DNA from: Hericium rajendrae
Taxonomy: Eukaryota > Basidiomycota > Agaricomycetes > Russulales > Hericiaceae
Direction of reading: 5' to 3'
Assembly: GCA_033439255.1 (NCBI GenBank)
Contig: CM065881.1
Location: forward strand, 868,001 to 932,000
DNA length: 64,000 nt
Of this stretch, positions 25,301 through 36,962 are shown one piece after another. The first letter of the stretch is position 1. Each line of letters starts with the position of its first letter. The notes under the pieces were generated by a model that saw only the letters and a list, made by a program, of their open reading frames with translations, searched no databases and was not told the origin of the DNA. The translations under genes were made by a program, and so were the position numbers.

Positions 25301-25906
25301 TTTGATCGCTGAAGACCCAGAGGACGATTCCGTCTTGGGTGGAGGAGACCAGTCGACGGCGGTGTGGAGGGGTCCATATAGCCACGTCACGTCCGAATCC
25401 TTCAACCTGATGTGCGGGGAAGATCATCAGAATCAAGATTGATACGAGAAGCGGCGGGGCAGGCGTGATGTGCGTGGGGTGCAGGGGGATTATGCAGGCG
25501 AAGGCGTGTCGGGCGCGAGGCGGATAAGACAGATGGATCACGAAAACACCATATAAAAGTGGGCCGTTGGCATGATATCTCAAATACCACCACACCCCCG
25601 TCGCACAAAGGAAAGGATATGATGACAAAGGAGAGGTACGCACCAGTTCAGAGTCTCTGGACTGATGGTCTTCAACTTATTCCTCTGTTTCCACCACGTC
25701 CGCCACGATGCATTCTCGAGGCGCACACCGTTGGCGATTTCGTTCTTCTGACGGGTCATGTTCCGCCACGAACGCCAGACGTCCTCCTCCTGCCATTCGT
25801 GCGAGAGGTAGTCGACCTGGCCACGGGGCTGGGTAGAAAGGGAGGTATCGTCTGGGACGGCGTTGGTGGTGACGGAGACGAGGAGCATGGGAAGATAGTT
25901 GGCCAT
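22392..25906 (-). CDS. REG1: Reg1-like PP1 (Glc7) regulatory subunit, 1023 aa
   Basis: Complement of 22392-24366, 24573-25406 and 25644-25906; 3072 nt in one frame. The N-terminal domain HEWQEEDVWRSWRNM, then NASWRTWWKQRNKL and LNWLKDSDVTWLYGPLHT, is the DUF1752 (AreA GATA-like) domain found in fungal Reg1 relatives. Further on, KKHITFNTFVEQFIAID contains a KHITF match to the RVxF docking motif for protein phosphatase 1. In yeast, Reg1 brings Glc7 to Snf1 to impose glucose repression. The rest is long, disordered, Ser/Pro- and Arg-rich sequence (SRSRSRSRTRSRSRS near residue 700). Both introns are long for this locus (206 and 237 nt). The ATG at 25904-25906 was chosen because it opens directly into MANYLPMLLVSV. 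The function is inferred from the domain and docking motif. Confidence 0.85.
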
Positions 25907-28509
25907 CGCTGGCGTCGGAACGGATAGTTTAAGGGGGCCGGCTAGTCGACGGCAATGACGCTTCGAAGGCGGCGCAGAAGCGAAGCGCGAGGGGAAAGGA
26001 AGGCGCGGTTGGGCTGTAGAGCGATAACCGCCGAGACGAGACGCGTTAGCGAGCGAACTAGAACGAGGTATGTGATTTCGTCGTCGTTGCCGGTGACAGG
26101 CAGAGGCCGTCGATGACGGTGACGGTGGAGAAGAAAGAGGAGAAGAGAAAATCAAACGGAAAAGAAAAAGAAAAGGCAGCGGGTCTGGGCCAGTGAAGCA
26201 AGCAGCACCACCATGCGCAGAACCGGATCCTCTCGGGTCATTCAGGAACCTAATCGGCATCCCGGCACCCCGTCCCTTCCAAGCACGTGCTTTTCCCCGG
26301 CAACAACTTTTCTTTCAGAAAATGCAGCAAGCCCCTGTTTTCAATCGGAAAATTCAGCACGGACATACAGCTTGTGTCCATTCCAATGAAGTCGATTGGT
26401 GCGGTGGGCCACCTCACCAACAAGTCAGCAATGGCTGCGCGGGGAACCAGGTCACTTGGCCTGCCCCGCACCCCGCCTTCCCCATTGGGCGTTCGCTCCG
26501 TGATTTCTCCGGCGCCGATCGACGACAGATCCTCCGAGCCCGCTGGCCCTTTCTGGCCTGACGACACCCGCTCGAGCGCACTCAACTGACACAGGCTTCC
26601 ACCGACAGTCCAGCTCACACGGCTGCGCTGCTATACCGACCTTGCTCCGGCCGTAGGTACATACGTTACGAAACGAGCGCACGCCGCACGACTTGAAATG
26701 CTCTGATCCAGGATCCGATGTGTGTATTTTTCCTCATTCCGTCGCCTTGCGCAAAGTGCTGCGTCTGGCGTCTTATCCTGGACGCATCGGTCTCAGCTGA
26801 AACAGCGCAGCTCGGCGGCTGCCAGGCCGTACGGCATAATACATGTCGCACGTATGCAGAATACAGATGCCGCCCCGCACCTGGCGGCATATGATCGCCC
26901 CCGCCCATCACGCTCATTCTGCCTGCGATCAAGCCTTGGTGCGCGCGGGCGGTCCGGTGCCTCCTTCCGTCGGCACACCATTCTTCGTTATCCAATGTCA
27001 TTTTCTTTGGCCAGATATCGCGCCGACACCTATCCGCTGACCTGAATTTGCGTCCGTGCACTCGGCCACCACCCGAGGCCCGACGCGTCCAGCTCGGGCT
27101 CAAACCTACTTACGCTCTTCACTCAGAAAAAAAATCGAGTCCGATTGAAGGAGAAAATCGATGGACCCAAGATATTCCGCGACACGTACCCTTGCCTTCC
27201 GCGACGACCTCGCAATCACTGCCCAACCAACTCGCACATGCAGCTCGCCCGCCCACCCAAACCCCGACCCCACACCCGTCCGCCATCTTATCGCATCTGC
27301 ACAAGCCGCGGCACGCCGCGGACTGCTTACGCCTACTTTACGCCTCCGCGCCCTGGCAGGCCCTGGCCCCCGACAGAGCCGCCGGCTTCACCCCAATCAC
27401 CTAGCGGGCCTGGGCGCGAAGTCCTTCGATTGCTTTGTCTTTGTAGCAAGTGCACACTTCCTCACCTGCGCCCGCGCTTCCACCGACTGCAGCGTGCGCA
27501 GGTTGGCCTGCACGCCACCAGCTTCCAAACCGGATGGCTGCTGTGCGGCTCCGTCGGTCTAGCCCGGCCCACGCATGACGCACGCTGGGTAGCTAGGGGT
27601 GTCTTAGTTCGTCGCGGGCTGCTATACCCCGCGTGGGGGTGCGATTGCGCTGATCGTATGTGGTCTTCGAGGAGGCCGTTGCGGCGCGGTCGAGGCTGTG
27701 CGCACATGAGTTATCTATTTAAAGGAGCGGGGACGCTTGGCGTCTGCTTCGCGCGGGGCGCATCGAAGACCATACACATGCACATAAACTTACTCACCGA
27801 TTATACCCTCCGCGACCGCATCAACGCCCCTCTAACCACGCCTCGAAGCAGAAGCCCCGGCGGGCCCAATAGAAGAACAGACTCGGGATCGCGAAGGCCG
27901 CAGCTTTGCCCATCTGCAGTATCATCTTGATCTGCATCAAGGTGGCGCTATTCTAGAGCTTGAACTCGGATATATTATCGGCTTCCTTGTATACATGGAT
28001 GGATGGATGACTGGAGGCTAATCTATTGCCTGGGTACCAATTGCGTACGTATGTCTTTGTCCCCGACATCATCGCAGGCCTCCGAGGGATACTGTATCCC
28101 GCGTGCATGCCATCCTGTGCGGAAGCCAACCAGATCTCCAGCTCGCTAGTCACTGAGTACTTGTGAGTCGTATCTATATGTCATCATAGACAGGTTCTTG
28201 AACTCAGTGTTTGACGCCGCCTCTGCAGAGCCGATCTTGGTTCCCATTAAGCATCTGCTTCAACGGAGCTGTTCTGACATGATATCAATACCCTGCACTG
28301 CATATAAAGAACGACATCATAATATATTGATGCTTTGATAACGTTTTTACGATGCAGTAAGTACCACAGCATTCAGTACCACAGCATCCCGACACCGTCG
28401 CAATATAGTGATCGTGCCTCAGCATGATGCAGTAACGACGCTCCTTGCCTTGTGTACTTACGATCGTTTCCTGGCAGCGCCGACACGCTTCCACTTTCCT
28501 CTTTCCAGT
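25907..28509. other. Gene-poor region, 2.6 kb
   Basis: Frames up to 261 residues exist on the plus strand (27145-27930) but are Pro/Arg/Cys-rich and lack any domain, as expected by chance in GC-rich DNA. The left end is promoter and 5' UTR of the Reg1-like gene. A short direct repeat, agtaccacagcat, occurs twice near 28370. Nothing else was recognised. Confidence 0.5.
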
Positions 28510-30063
28510 ATGTGTGGTGAGTTTATGTATCGAGTTCGTTGTCAACTTTGCAGAGCGCGAGCGATGCGCTGATCTCATGTTCCAACAGCAGATAGCTCGA
28601 AGGCCACACTCACAGGTGCCAATCCATCCAATAGGCAGGTTTCGTTCTCTACGGTCAGTCAATACCTTTCCCGCCTATCTCCCACGACTCATGAATACGG
28701 TGGATCGCTACAGGCCTCTTGTAACGCCAGCTTATTTGCAGCCTCCATGTACGTGCTCGTCAAGCAACGTCCGAACAAGCCCCTTCTCGCCACGTCCATC
28801 GCGCTGTTCGTCCTCACCACCACCCTCGCCTTTGTTTACTTCCTCAAAGTGCTCTTGACGGTCGTGACGAGACTGAGCACCGTTGAAGGCGGTCCTGTCG
28901 TGCGGTGCCGCGGCGCCTAGGACGCAATCCATGAGACGACAGCAATCTTCTGCTGGTCGTCGGCCATGCCTGTACCGCGGGGATGTTGTACAGAAACGCC
29001 CCTTCCTTCGCAATAGTGTTTTGCTGATGCCGCCCTTACCGGGGTAATTTTTACAACGTCATAGCCGATGGATTCTTGGTGCGTGCAGAGCCCTCCCAAT
29101 CTGCGAAGGCCTTCCTCGCATCCTCGCCTCTCCGCTAGATAATCCGCTGCGCCATCCTCTGGGCCCCAAGAGGTGGATCGTCGTGTTTCCGTCCGTATGC
29201 CTGCTTGCTTCGACAGGTAGGTCCCGCTTTATGGACGGACGCAGCCTCGCCGAGTCCGTTTCTGTTAGCTTGCAATGTTGCGCGGATCCACTACGATAGC
29301 CTTCTGGCCGGCCCTGGCGCGGCCGATGCGTCGCCTGCGACCATGGCCGCGCGGTTCTCGAACGCGGGGACCTCGTTGTCGCTGGCGAATATGGTGACCT
29401 CGTTCCTCATCGGTATGCCGTTCCAATCCGGAGGGCTGCATGATGCGTACCATCACATAGCCCACGATCATGTCCGATATGTCCTGTCAGGCACACACAT
29501 ATGAGGATGCGCTACGCGAGGCGGCTGAGCGGACACACGTACAATAGGGAGTGAGGCGAAGGACACGGCCAGTTCTGAAACCAATGACACGGAGAACAGC
29601 GCGCCCGATTCGATGCTGAGGATGTGATTAGCTGCGGTCTTGGCGTGTGTTTGACGTCTCTCGACGTACGTCATGGCGATGATCGAGCGATAGTGCATGC
29701 CTGCCTTCTTCCCGAGCACCTTCTCGATGTCCTTGGTCATGCACCAGAACCTAAACGCTACCAAAACCAAACCCACGTATGATAAGTCCAGGGTGCCTCT
29801 CCCTCGTCGCATTGGGAGCTCACCGTGACTGCTGCACAGGCGATTTGCCCGACGCTGATCATTGTGCGCGTCGGGATGGGGCGTGGCTTCGACACCGTGC
29901 AGGACAGCGCCCATCGCAGCGGCGCGTCGTATGTCAGCGGCGGCAATACCACGACTATGCTCTCGGCCATGCGGTTTCGGTCGCTGCAGCAGAGCTCTCT
30001 GGTGGAGCCAAAGGGTGATGGGGAGTGCGAGGTTGAGGAGGCACGACCAGGTGACATGGTATG
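28510..30063 (+). pseudogene. Seven-transmembrane protein, family copy B, with inverted exon block
   Basis: The first exon encodes MCGEFMYR (28510), nearly the same as copy A. SMYVLVKQRPNKPLLATSIA and a TM2 helix follow near 28745-28915. The TM4/TM5 exon ACNVARIHYDS to SLANMVTSFLIG is near 29270-29420. The final exon AICPTLIIVRVGMGRGFDTVQ is at 29842-30063. The three exons expected between TM5 and TM7 are on the opposite strand. The spliced message from the plus strand therefore cannot encode the whole protein. The copy is broken as written, unless the inversion is an assembly error. Confidence 0.75.
29430..29800 (-). pseudogene. Inverted three-exon block of 7TM copy B
   Basis: Read on the minus strand, this block gives, in order, FRFWCMTKDIEKVLGKKAG, SIESGALFSVSLVSELAVS and DISDMIVGYVM, each bounded by GT/AG signals. 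These equal exons 8, 9 and 10 of the intact copies. The order inside the block is normal; only its orientation is reversed relative to the exons on either side. Confidence 0.8.
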
Positions 30064-30324
30064 ATTGTTGTGGGGTGCGTTCAGACGCTGTTGAAGGCTT
30101 TTAATAAATTCCACACGCAGGACATTGACTACACTCGGATCTGTTCTAAAGGTACAACTCAATATAAAAAATTCAAAGAACTCGAGAAAGTATGAATGCT
30201 GGACGTCGAGGACAAGTACGATCTGGTCGGCGTGACATTTTCGAAATACTATCAGAGGCCTGAAATCTAGACGCGAAACTATACTTGAAACAAAGTCTTC
30301 GCGGCCTCGCAGTCACGGCCTATT

Positions 30325-31460
30325 CTAGAAAGGTGTTTCGAGTTGCACCTAAAAGAAGCATCATTGGTCAGCCTCGGATGAGCGTAACGTTGCGGACGAG
30401 TCGAACGACATGGAGCTGCAAGACTCACCGTAGCAACTTTCGCATCGACTGCAGCCACCAAACGGCCGGTCACGTGCTCCAGTGCCAACACAATTTTCTT
30501 CAGTTGGGACGGACACTTTTTGCAATTTGGGCTAGCACATTCTACTATGGATGCGAGCTGGACACCTGGTGCTTGCACGGCAGCTCCAATTGGTTTTTTC
30601 TCCAGCGCAGAATGAGCGTGGCCTTGGAAGTCAACGAGCCAACGCCGGAGATAGAGAATGTCACACTGAGCAAAATCCGCTTTCCACGCCTCACAGCCGC
30701 AATCATTGTGACGACCCCCGAGCACCGGATGAAGATCTAAGTCTTTCTTGCTGAGCCAGGTGTATGCATTGGATACGATAACCAATGCTGCGGCACGGCA
30801 CGAGCGCTGGTACTGGAGCAATTTGTGCATCGCCGTCGCAGGGGCATAGTCAAATTCGACTGGGGTGGGGTCCTCAAGCCAGGGCTTTCTCAAGGTCTGC
30901 TTAGCCGCTGCCACGGCGACTTCCTTCATCTCGAAAATCCAAGCGATCGCGAGGACCCTTTCCGGCTCCGTATACACATGTCCAAGGAGAAGGGACGTCA
31001 AGCACTCCCGGGTCCCCGACATCTGGTACTTCTTCGTCAGATCCAGCGCGATCCTGATGTCGTTAAGGTTGCGGAAGGACGCGGCATCGGTAGGGTAGCA
31101 AAAGCCGAGCAAAAGTCTCAGCGCCTGCTGATCTTCCGCCATCTGGACGACAGGGTGCTCCCCCTTTGTCAACTTCTCACCCCAAGACTTGGGCTGCGGC
31201 ACAGAGAACAAGTCGGCGAAGACGGGGGAGCATTTGGATAGCAGGAGTTTATGGACGTGGAAATGGACGGCATCTGAGGATCGCAGGACGATATCGGCGT
31301 CATCATCGAGGTAAGGCGAACCAGCCATGACTGGTTCCGTGGATGGTTGGGATTGCGACATGCTTGTAGATGATCGGTCGATAAAGATGTGGTTTGCACT
31401 ACCAAGAGTCATCCGCCGAGTCAGCATGCGAGTTTCATCGTAGGAATCGTCTGCGATCAT
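30325..31460 (-). CDS. BTB/POZ-domain protein (copy b), 351 aa
   Basis: Complement of 30325-30348 and 30429-31460. The BTB fold begins SPYLDDDADIVLRSSDAVHF and HVHKLLLSKCSPVFADLFSV, followed by a helical C-terminal region. A cysteine cluster, ECASPNCKKCPSQ, sits near the end. A 24 nt last exon gives VQLETPF, the same position and pattern as the LDLPF ends of its relatives. BTB proteins typically dimerise and can bring substrates to CUL3 ubiquitin ligases; no MATH, Kelch or zinc-finger partner domain is seen. An upstream ATG is used here; the ATG before SQSQPSTEP is an alternative start. It is the most divergent member of the local group and the only one on the minus strand in this cluster. 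Confidence 0.8.
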
Positions 31461-32134
31461 AGACGATCTGGCAACATACCTTGGTCAGAGTCGTGAATAC
31501 TGAGGCTGGCGTCCTCCAGAATGTCGACTCGAACTGAGTATAAATGACCTACCAGCGTCTGATAAGGATCTTGCCACTCCATTGACTTTCATCCGCAGCT
31601 AGCTGCGAATGGGTAGGGTGGAAGGTGCCTCGTGGGCCGTGAGGACTGTGAGTCTTCGCAACGGTGACACACATTGGCACACTTGTGACGAGTTGATGAA
31701 CCGGCAACTTAGAAGGCTTGGAAAGAAACTGTGCTACACAATAAGATAAGGTGCAAAAGCTTCAGTATTGATACCTGGACCTGCGGCACGGGGGAACTTG
31801 CAAGGTGAAATTATTATCTATTATTATCTCCGAAGTATAGCTGTTAAACAAACTGTTATCCCAGTATTTTTCTTCTTTTCAAATGAAAATCACTTATAGG
31901 CATTATGGGAAACTCCAGAGAGCTATGAAGACTGTTCGACGGTCGAACAGAAGAGAGAAATGCAAACTGAGATGCTGGTTGAGTATTGTGTTCACGTGAC
32001 AAATTTTTGACTGATCATCGGCAAAGGCGCGAAGATTTGCTTTCCTGTCAAACCACATCCTTACAAGTAAGCTTTTCATAAGTCTCTCGTGGAAATTCGA
32101 TTCATTGCGTCGTGTAGACTAGAGGACGGAGTAA
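31461..32134. other. Divergent intergenic region between BTB genes b and c
   Basis: This 670 bp gap is shared by two divergent BTB genes and is AT-rich in its middle (31740-31900). No gene or repeat was recognised; it presumably holds both promoters. Confidence 0.5.
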
Positions 32135-33133
32135 ATGGTGAAATCAAGTATTATCGTGTCGCGCGACGAACAAACATGCAAAGATTTTGGACCACCCTTC
32201 GATGACATCGACGCCGACGTCCTCCTTCGTACTTCCGACAATATCGACTTCCGCGTCTACAAGGTCATCCTTGCGAAATCTTCTCCATTCTTCCGTGACA
32301 TGTTCTCCATGCCGCAGCCGGCGGAGGGAAAAACGGATTCGGAATCCACATCTCGGCTTCCCGTGGTCAACGTGTCGGAGCATTCGCAGACGCTCGCGAT
32401 CTTGCTGAGCATGTGCTATCCCCTAGCCGACGAGCCTGGCTTCTCAAGCTTGGAGGATCTATGCTCCGTTCTCGCAGCTGCGAAAAAATATGACATGGAG
32501 CGCGCATACAAGACGGCCAGCCGCGTCTTTGCAGAGTCTTCTTTCCTTACGGACCGTCCTGCGCGAGCATACGGCACCGTCTGTAGATTCACAGCTGCAC
32601 GAGCGTGTCTGCGCAAGGTCATGTCGCTGGAAAATCTCGACGAAGACATCGCCTTTATCGACGGGCTTGCCCTCCACAAGCTCTGGCGCTACCACCGGCG
32701 GTGCGGTGAAGAGGCAAGCTGGCTGGCAGGGTAACTTCTCATGGATAACACGGCGAAATGGAGAAGTATGGGCGTGGGCTTCTCCTTCAGGATGCTGTGC
32801 AGCAACGGCAATCGTGGTGGCCAACGACGAGAATTGGCAGGCGCGTAATTGGTGGACAAGTTACATGGCCCGTGCGGGGGTTGCTCTGAAGGAAAGACCA
32901 TTTGGAGATAGCATCAAGGATGTTGAGTTTCTATCACCATTTTTTCAAGAGCTGCCTTGCCGTACTTGCAATCCGATAATTGCGGAGTCTTTATTGGCTT
33001 TTAGTCAAGTCTTTGCTCGGGAGGTGGAACGGAGGATTGATCAGGTGTGTAATGTCTTTCTGCTCTGTGTCCGTGGTCGAGGACTAAGGCTAAATGAATC
33101 CATGTATAGATCGAGCTAGACATCTCTTTCTAG
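32135..33133 (+). pseudogene. BTB/POZ-domain gene (copy c) with a frameshift
   Basis: The frame 32135-32734 encodes a good BTB domain ([38 protein letters not shown]) and stops soon after [14 protein letters not shown]. The rest continues in another frame with NFSWITRRNGEVW, WWTSYMARAGVALKERP and EVERRIDQ. A spliced end IELDISF follows, with the stop at 33131-33133. Alignment with copy a places one extra base near 32732, and no intron restores the frame. It could still make a 199-residue BTB-only protein. Copy a is its nearest relative. Confidence 0.7.
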
Positions 33134-33671
33134 GAAAAGTCGTACTTCTCAAGCAACGGAGATTGTGTTGTAAAACGAACTTGTCATTCGCCTTGAATCG
33201 AGATTCTTTCGAACTGACACAAGGATTCGCGCGTTCTCAGGTGACGGTGCTCGAGCCCTTTCTTTTTTAGTGCCAATGAGGCATGGGTCCGTGTAAACGT
33301 GGCCGATAGGAACTTGAGGCTAACTGTGAATTATCCCTGTGACGGATCTTCCGATCTCATCGAGAGGCGGACATGCTAAACAGGCGCATGCGCTTAGACA
33401 TGTATGACTTCGAATGCCTACATCGATTTTGTTTTGTCCTTGCGTCGATTAATGCTACACTTTGCAGGGGCCGAGGCGAGCAGTATTCCTCTGGAATTAA
33501 TCTTGACCTTTGTTCAGCGCTTTCCTATGTAGGCACCGCATAGGCGTCAAATGCATTGGCGTATATGGATTACTCAATCGGGACGGAGACTTCAGCTTGT
33601 CGCATCCCAAAAGCCTCGAGGCACTTCTCTGCTATCGACCACCATCTTTACAGCTTCATCGCCCTCATATC
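33134..33671. promoter_or_regulatory. Upstream region of BTB gene d, with block conserved at 62.8 kb
   Basis: From about 33535 to the ATG this sequence closely resembles the upstream region of the minus-strand BTB gene at 62700, including GCATAGGCGTCAA, GACTTCAGCTT and CCTCGAGGCACTTCTCT. BTB gene e has a weaker version (35050-35143). The shared block suggests that promoter and gene were copied together. 33134-33534 shows nothing recognisable. Confidence 0.6.
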
Positions 33672-34708
33672 ATGTCCACTGATACCGCAAACAATGACCA
33701 GAAGCCCAGAGATTATGGGTCACCCTTTGACGACAGCGATGCCGATGTCATCTTCCGTTCGTCCGATTTATTCGACTTCCATCTGTACAAGATCGTGCTC
33801 GCGAAGTCATCCTCGGTCTTCAAAGACATGTTCTCCATCCCTCAGCCATCGCCGGGCGACCTGAATGCTCGTCCCGTTGTCGATCTCACAGAGAACTCCA
33901 TAACCATTTCCACACTCCTAGCATTTTGCTACCCGATGCCACGCCCTCACTTGGAAGATCTCGAGGAAATTGCCGCCGTGTTGTCTGCTGCAAAGAAATA
34001 CGAGATAGAGTGGGTGTACGACGAGATGGGTGCCCTTTTCGCGCAGTCGCCACTCGTCGCCGAACGTCCTTTCAAGGCTTTCCACATCGCCTATAGCCAT
34101 GGCTTGAAACGCGAGGCACATGTAGCAGCGCGAGCTCTGCTCCGTTTAGATTTGGACAAAGCAGACGTACTAGCCGATTTTGAAGACGTGGACTTGCTGT
34201 CAGGTTCCATGCTGCGCCGACTAGTTATTTATCATAAAGAGTGCCGATCCATCCTGTCTAGCCAAGGATCCACAGAGACCTCATGGATTAAACTTACAAC
34301 GGAGGATGGATGGGGCCGGGCGATAGCAGGCCGGTGGCCTTCATATGCATGCATGCATATGGCTCTTCCCCATTATGTGTATCCTGTCGCCGGCGGATCG
34401 CAGGTTCGCATGCGTGCTTGGTGGGCCAGTTATATGCGGAAGACGGTGTCTGAACTCTGCAAGCGTCCCTGGCCGCCGGTCGTATGCACACCGGAGGTGA
34501 TGACCATGGAGACAGATGTCTGTGATGAATGTCGTGGAGTCGTCGCAAAAGCGATTCACGATTTCAGTCGGGTGTATCGTGAACACCTCGAGATGTGCGT
34601 CGAAAAGGTGCGTTGACAGTTGTCAGTCTTGTCGCCAGTGAACAGCAATGTACTCACTCGCAGTTGTTGTTCTTGGCCCAGGTAGAACTCGAGCTTCCGT
34701 TCTCGTGA
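33672..34708 (+). CDS. BTB/POZ-domain protein (copy d), 326 aa
   Basis: 33672-34607 joined to 34664-34708 (936 + 45 nt). The BTB domain covers about residues 15-110, with DYGSPFDDSDADVIFRSSD and YKIVLAKSSSVFKDMFSIPQ. The remainder is helical, with HKECRSILSS, WWASYMRKTV and a Cys pair CDECRG near residue 285. The last exon ends VELELPFS. The ATG before STDTANND is used because it aligns with starts of copies e and f; an in-frame upstream extension exists but is poorly conserved. The role is probably as a protein-interaction adaptor, possibly for CUL3, by family knowledge only. Confidence 0.85.
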
Positions 34709-35143
34709 TTGTTCGACTGGGGAAATTGCCATGATGGATTACACGCGTTCGTCCGTTCATATTTGCTTCTGTACTTTTGATGTCTTATGTCCAGGCTCTC
34801 GTCTGCCACGGTGAACTTCAACACTGTCAGTCACAACCAATTTTCGAAAACGTGAAGGATTGAGTGCTTCGTATTTGTTGTAGAGTAAGAGGTCAACATA
34901 AAACATCAACCGAAATCTTAGCATAAGTGGTACGGATGAAGTTCTGAACGAAACTGAAGGGCATCCCCTATGTGTCGAAATAGTCAACCGCCAAGACTAC
35001 ATAAGCGCCTTGCAGGCGTTCATGGCATTTCTCGACCAGGACGAAGACTTCGGCTTCTCAAACCATTGGCCTCGAGGCTGCTGCGACGAGGCACATCTTC
35101 TCAGCTATCAACCACATCTTCGTAGTTCCATCGCCCTCACATC
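34709..35143. other. Intergenic region between BTB genes d and e
   Basis: The right 100 bp resembles the upstream blocks of BTB genes d and f (GACGAAGACTTCGGCTTCTC, CCTCGAGGC). Nothing else was recognised. Confidence 0.5.
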
Positions 35144-36211
35144 ATGTCAACGGATGCCAGCGACAGCCAGAGGCCCAGAGATTATGGGCCTCCTTTTGAC
35201 GACATAGATGCTGACATCATCTTCCGTTCATCCGACCAAGTCGACTTCTACTTGTACAAGAATGTGCTCGCGAAGTCGTCCTCAGTATTCCGAGATATGT
35301 TTTTAATTTCGCAGCCCGAGATGACACCGCAGATCGAAGACCACGATGCCGCCACGACAAGGCCAAAAAGGCTTCCCATCATTTCCCTGTCGGAGACGCA
35401 TACCGATCTCGCCATCGTCTTGAAATTCTGCTACCCCTTGCAGCTCCCTACCGTGGCGCTGCAGGATATCGTGATGGTACTTCACGTTGCAGAGAAATAC
35501 GCCATGGACTGGCTGCGCGAGAGAATGGGGGTCCTGTTGGTCCAGACGACCATGGTCGAAGACTCTCCGATTAAAGTCTTCGGCATCGCCTGGGCGATGA
35601 AGCTAGAGAAGACGGCACGAGCGGCGGCAAGAGAGAGTTTGCGAGTGCAGCTCACATTGGAGGATCTGGCAGCCAGCGATGATTTGGACTTCATTTCGGG
35701 GCCCGCACTCCGCCAGCTGACACTCTATCATAGGAGGTGCGCAGTCGTCACGAGACATCAATGCGTAGAAGGAGGGGTCTCCTGGGTATCCACTACCAGT
35801 GCCCAGGGAAAGAACTGGAAATGGTTGGAACCGACTGCAGGGCACTGCAGTTGTGGGGGTCGCCAGAAACGCACGTTGTCCGACAATGGGCTGGCTGTTG
35901 GAATTAAAGAGTGGTGGGCTTCATACATGCTCGAGGCAGAACACGAGCTGAACAAGCGGCCATGGCCACCAATCGTCCAATCTATGGAGCTTATCAACGC
36001 AGCATACCAGAAAGCTCTGTGCGCCACCTGTCGAGAGGCAATCCCTACCTGTCTCCTGGAATTCAGCCAGAAGTTTTCGAAGCACCTCGAGACATGCATA
36101 TCACAGGCGAGTCTGCGCACCCTCGCATGAACGATGAATCTCACCGCTGGCATTTACATTGATTAGGTAGCAGTGGACCTCCCATTTTCCGACGAACAAG
36201 AAAGTCCTTGA
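35144..36211 (+). CDS. BTB/POZ-domain protein (copy e), 335 aa
   Basis: 35144-36106 joined to 36167-36211 (963 + 45 nt). The intron has GC-AG ends. Splicing it yields the end VAVDLPFSDEQESP, which fits the LPF tail of copies d and f, whereas reading through gives an unrelated short end. The BTB domain has [20 protein letters not shown] and YKNVLAKSSSVFRDMF. Helical regions with YHRRCAVVTRHQC, WWASYMLEAEHEL and a CATCRE cysteine pair follow. It lies head-to-tail behind copy d. Confidence 0.85.
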
Positions 36212-36689
36212 AAAGGATCCTGCCGATGCTGTGCAATTAATTGTAGGGTTGTTGCAAAATGGAGGATGGCAACCCTTCGAGACGTACGTTAATCGTTCCT
36301 TGGCAGAACCACTGTCTTACGTCTCTTGCAGTCCTAGCCACATGGCTTGTACGGATAATTTGAGCTATATCGTGTATCCTACCTTTGAATGAGCTGACAC
36401 CGCAGTGAGCTATGCAAGACTGCATGCGGCGGTAAACACGCACCGAAGCTTTGCCTCGGTGTATTGTAGAGAGATCGATTCATTCTCTCTCTTCTTGAAG
36501 TTCTTCAGGGTCTGTCTGTGGGAGACTACTTAGATCCAACACCGACCCAGCACGACACGGATCAGATCTGATAAGATCTGATGAGTACCTCTACTGTCGA
36601 TGACCTGGATTCAGGTACAGTGCTTAACAACCTGCACGTCGATCGGCAGGACCCTGCACTGCCCATATGATGCCCTCAAATTGTGCCCA
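36212..36689. other. Intergenic region before the MITE
   Basis: No gene recognised. It contains short repeats of gatctgat near 36565-36580. Confidence 0.5.
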
Positions 36690-36691
36690 TA

Positions 36692-36941
36692 CAGCCGTTT
36701 ACAAATCCATAGGCCTTCCTCGGCAGAAATTGATGCACTTAAGTCGGACATTCAAGATACAGGGGAGTTTAAATCTAGCTCACACCCGGTGGCAACAGCA
36801 GCACGGCAGCTCACGGCAGGAGGCAGGCGGCGCTGCGCCACAGAATCGTGAGCGATTTCCGACCTTCGCCGACTCAAAAACCTTATTCACGATGTTTACA
36901 CCTATTTTTTTAGGGAAGGCCTATCGATTTGTAAACGGCTG
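36692..36941. mobile_element. MITE, 250 bp, TA-flanked (Tc1/mariner- or pogo-like)
   Basis: Inverted terminal repeats of 28 bp (36692-36719 and 36914-36941) match at 27 of 28 positions and begin CAGCCGTTTACAAATC. TA lies directly outside each end (36690-36691 and 36942-36943), the target duplication of the Tc1/mariner group. The inside codes for nothing. It ends 21 bp before the DIRS-like element. Confidence 0.8.
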
Positions 36942-36962
36942 TAAAGTGCACGACATGGCGGG

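Noticed and set aside
27145-27930. 261-residue plus-strand frame in the gene-poor region
   Set aside because: Pro/Arg/Cys-rich composition, no domain, no supporting splice pattern; expected by chance in GC-rich DNA.
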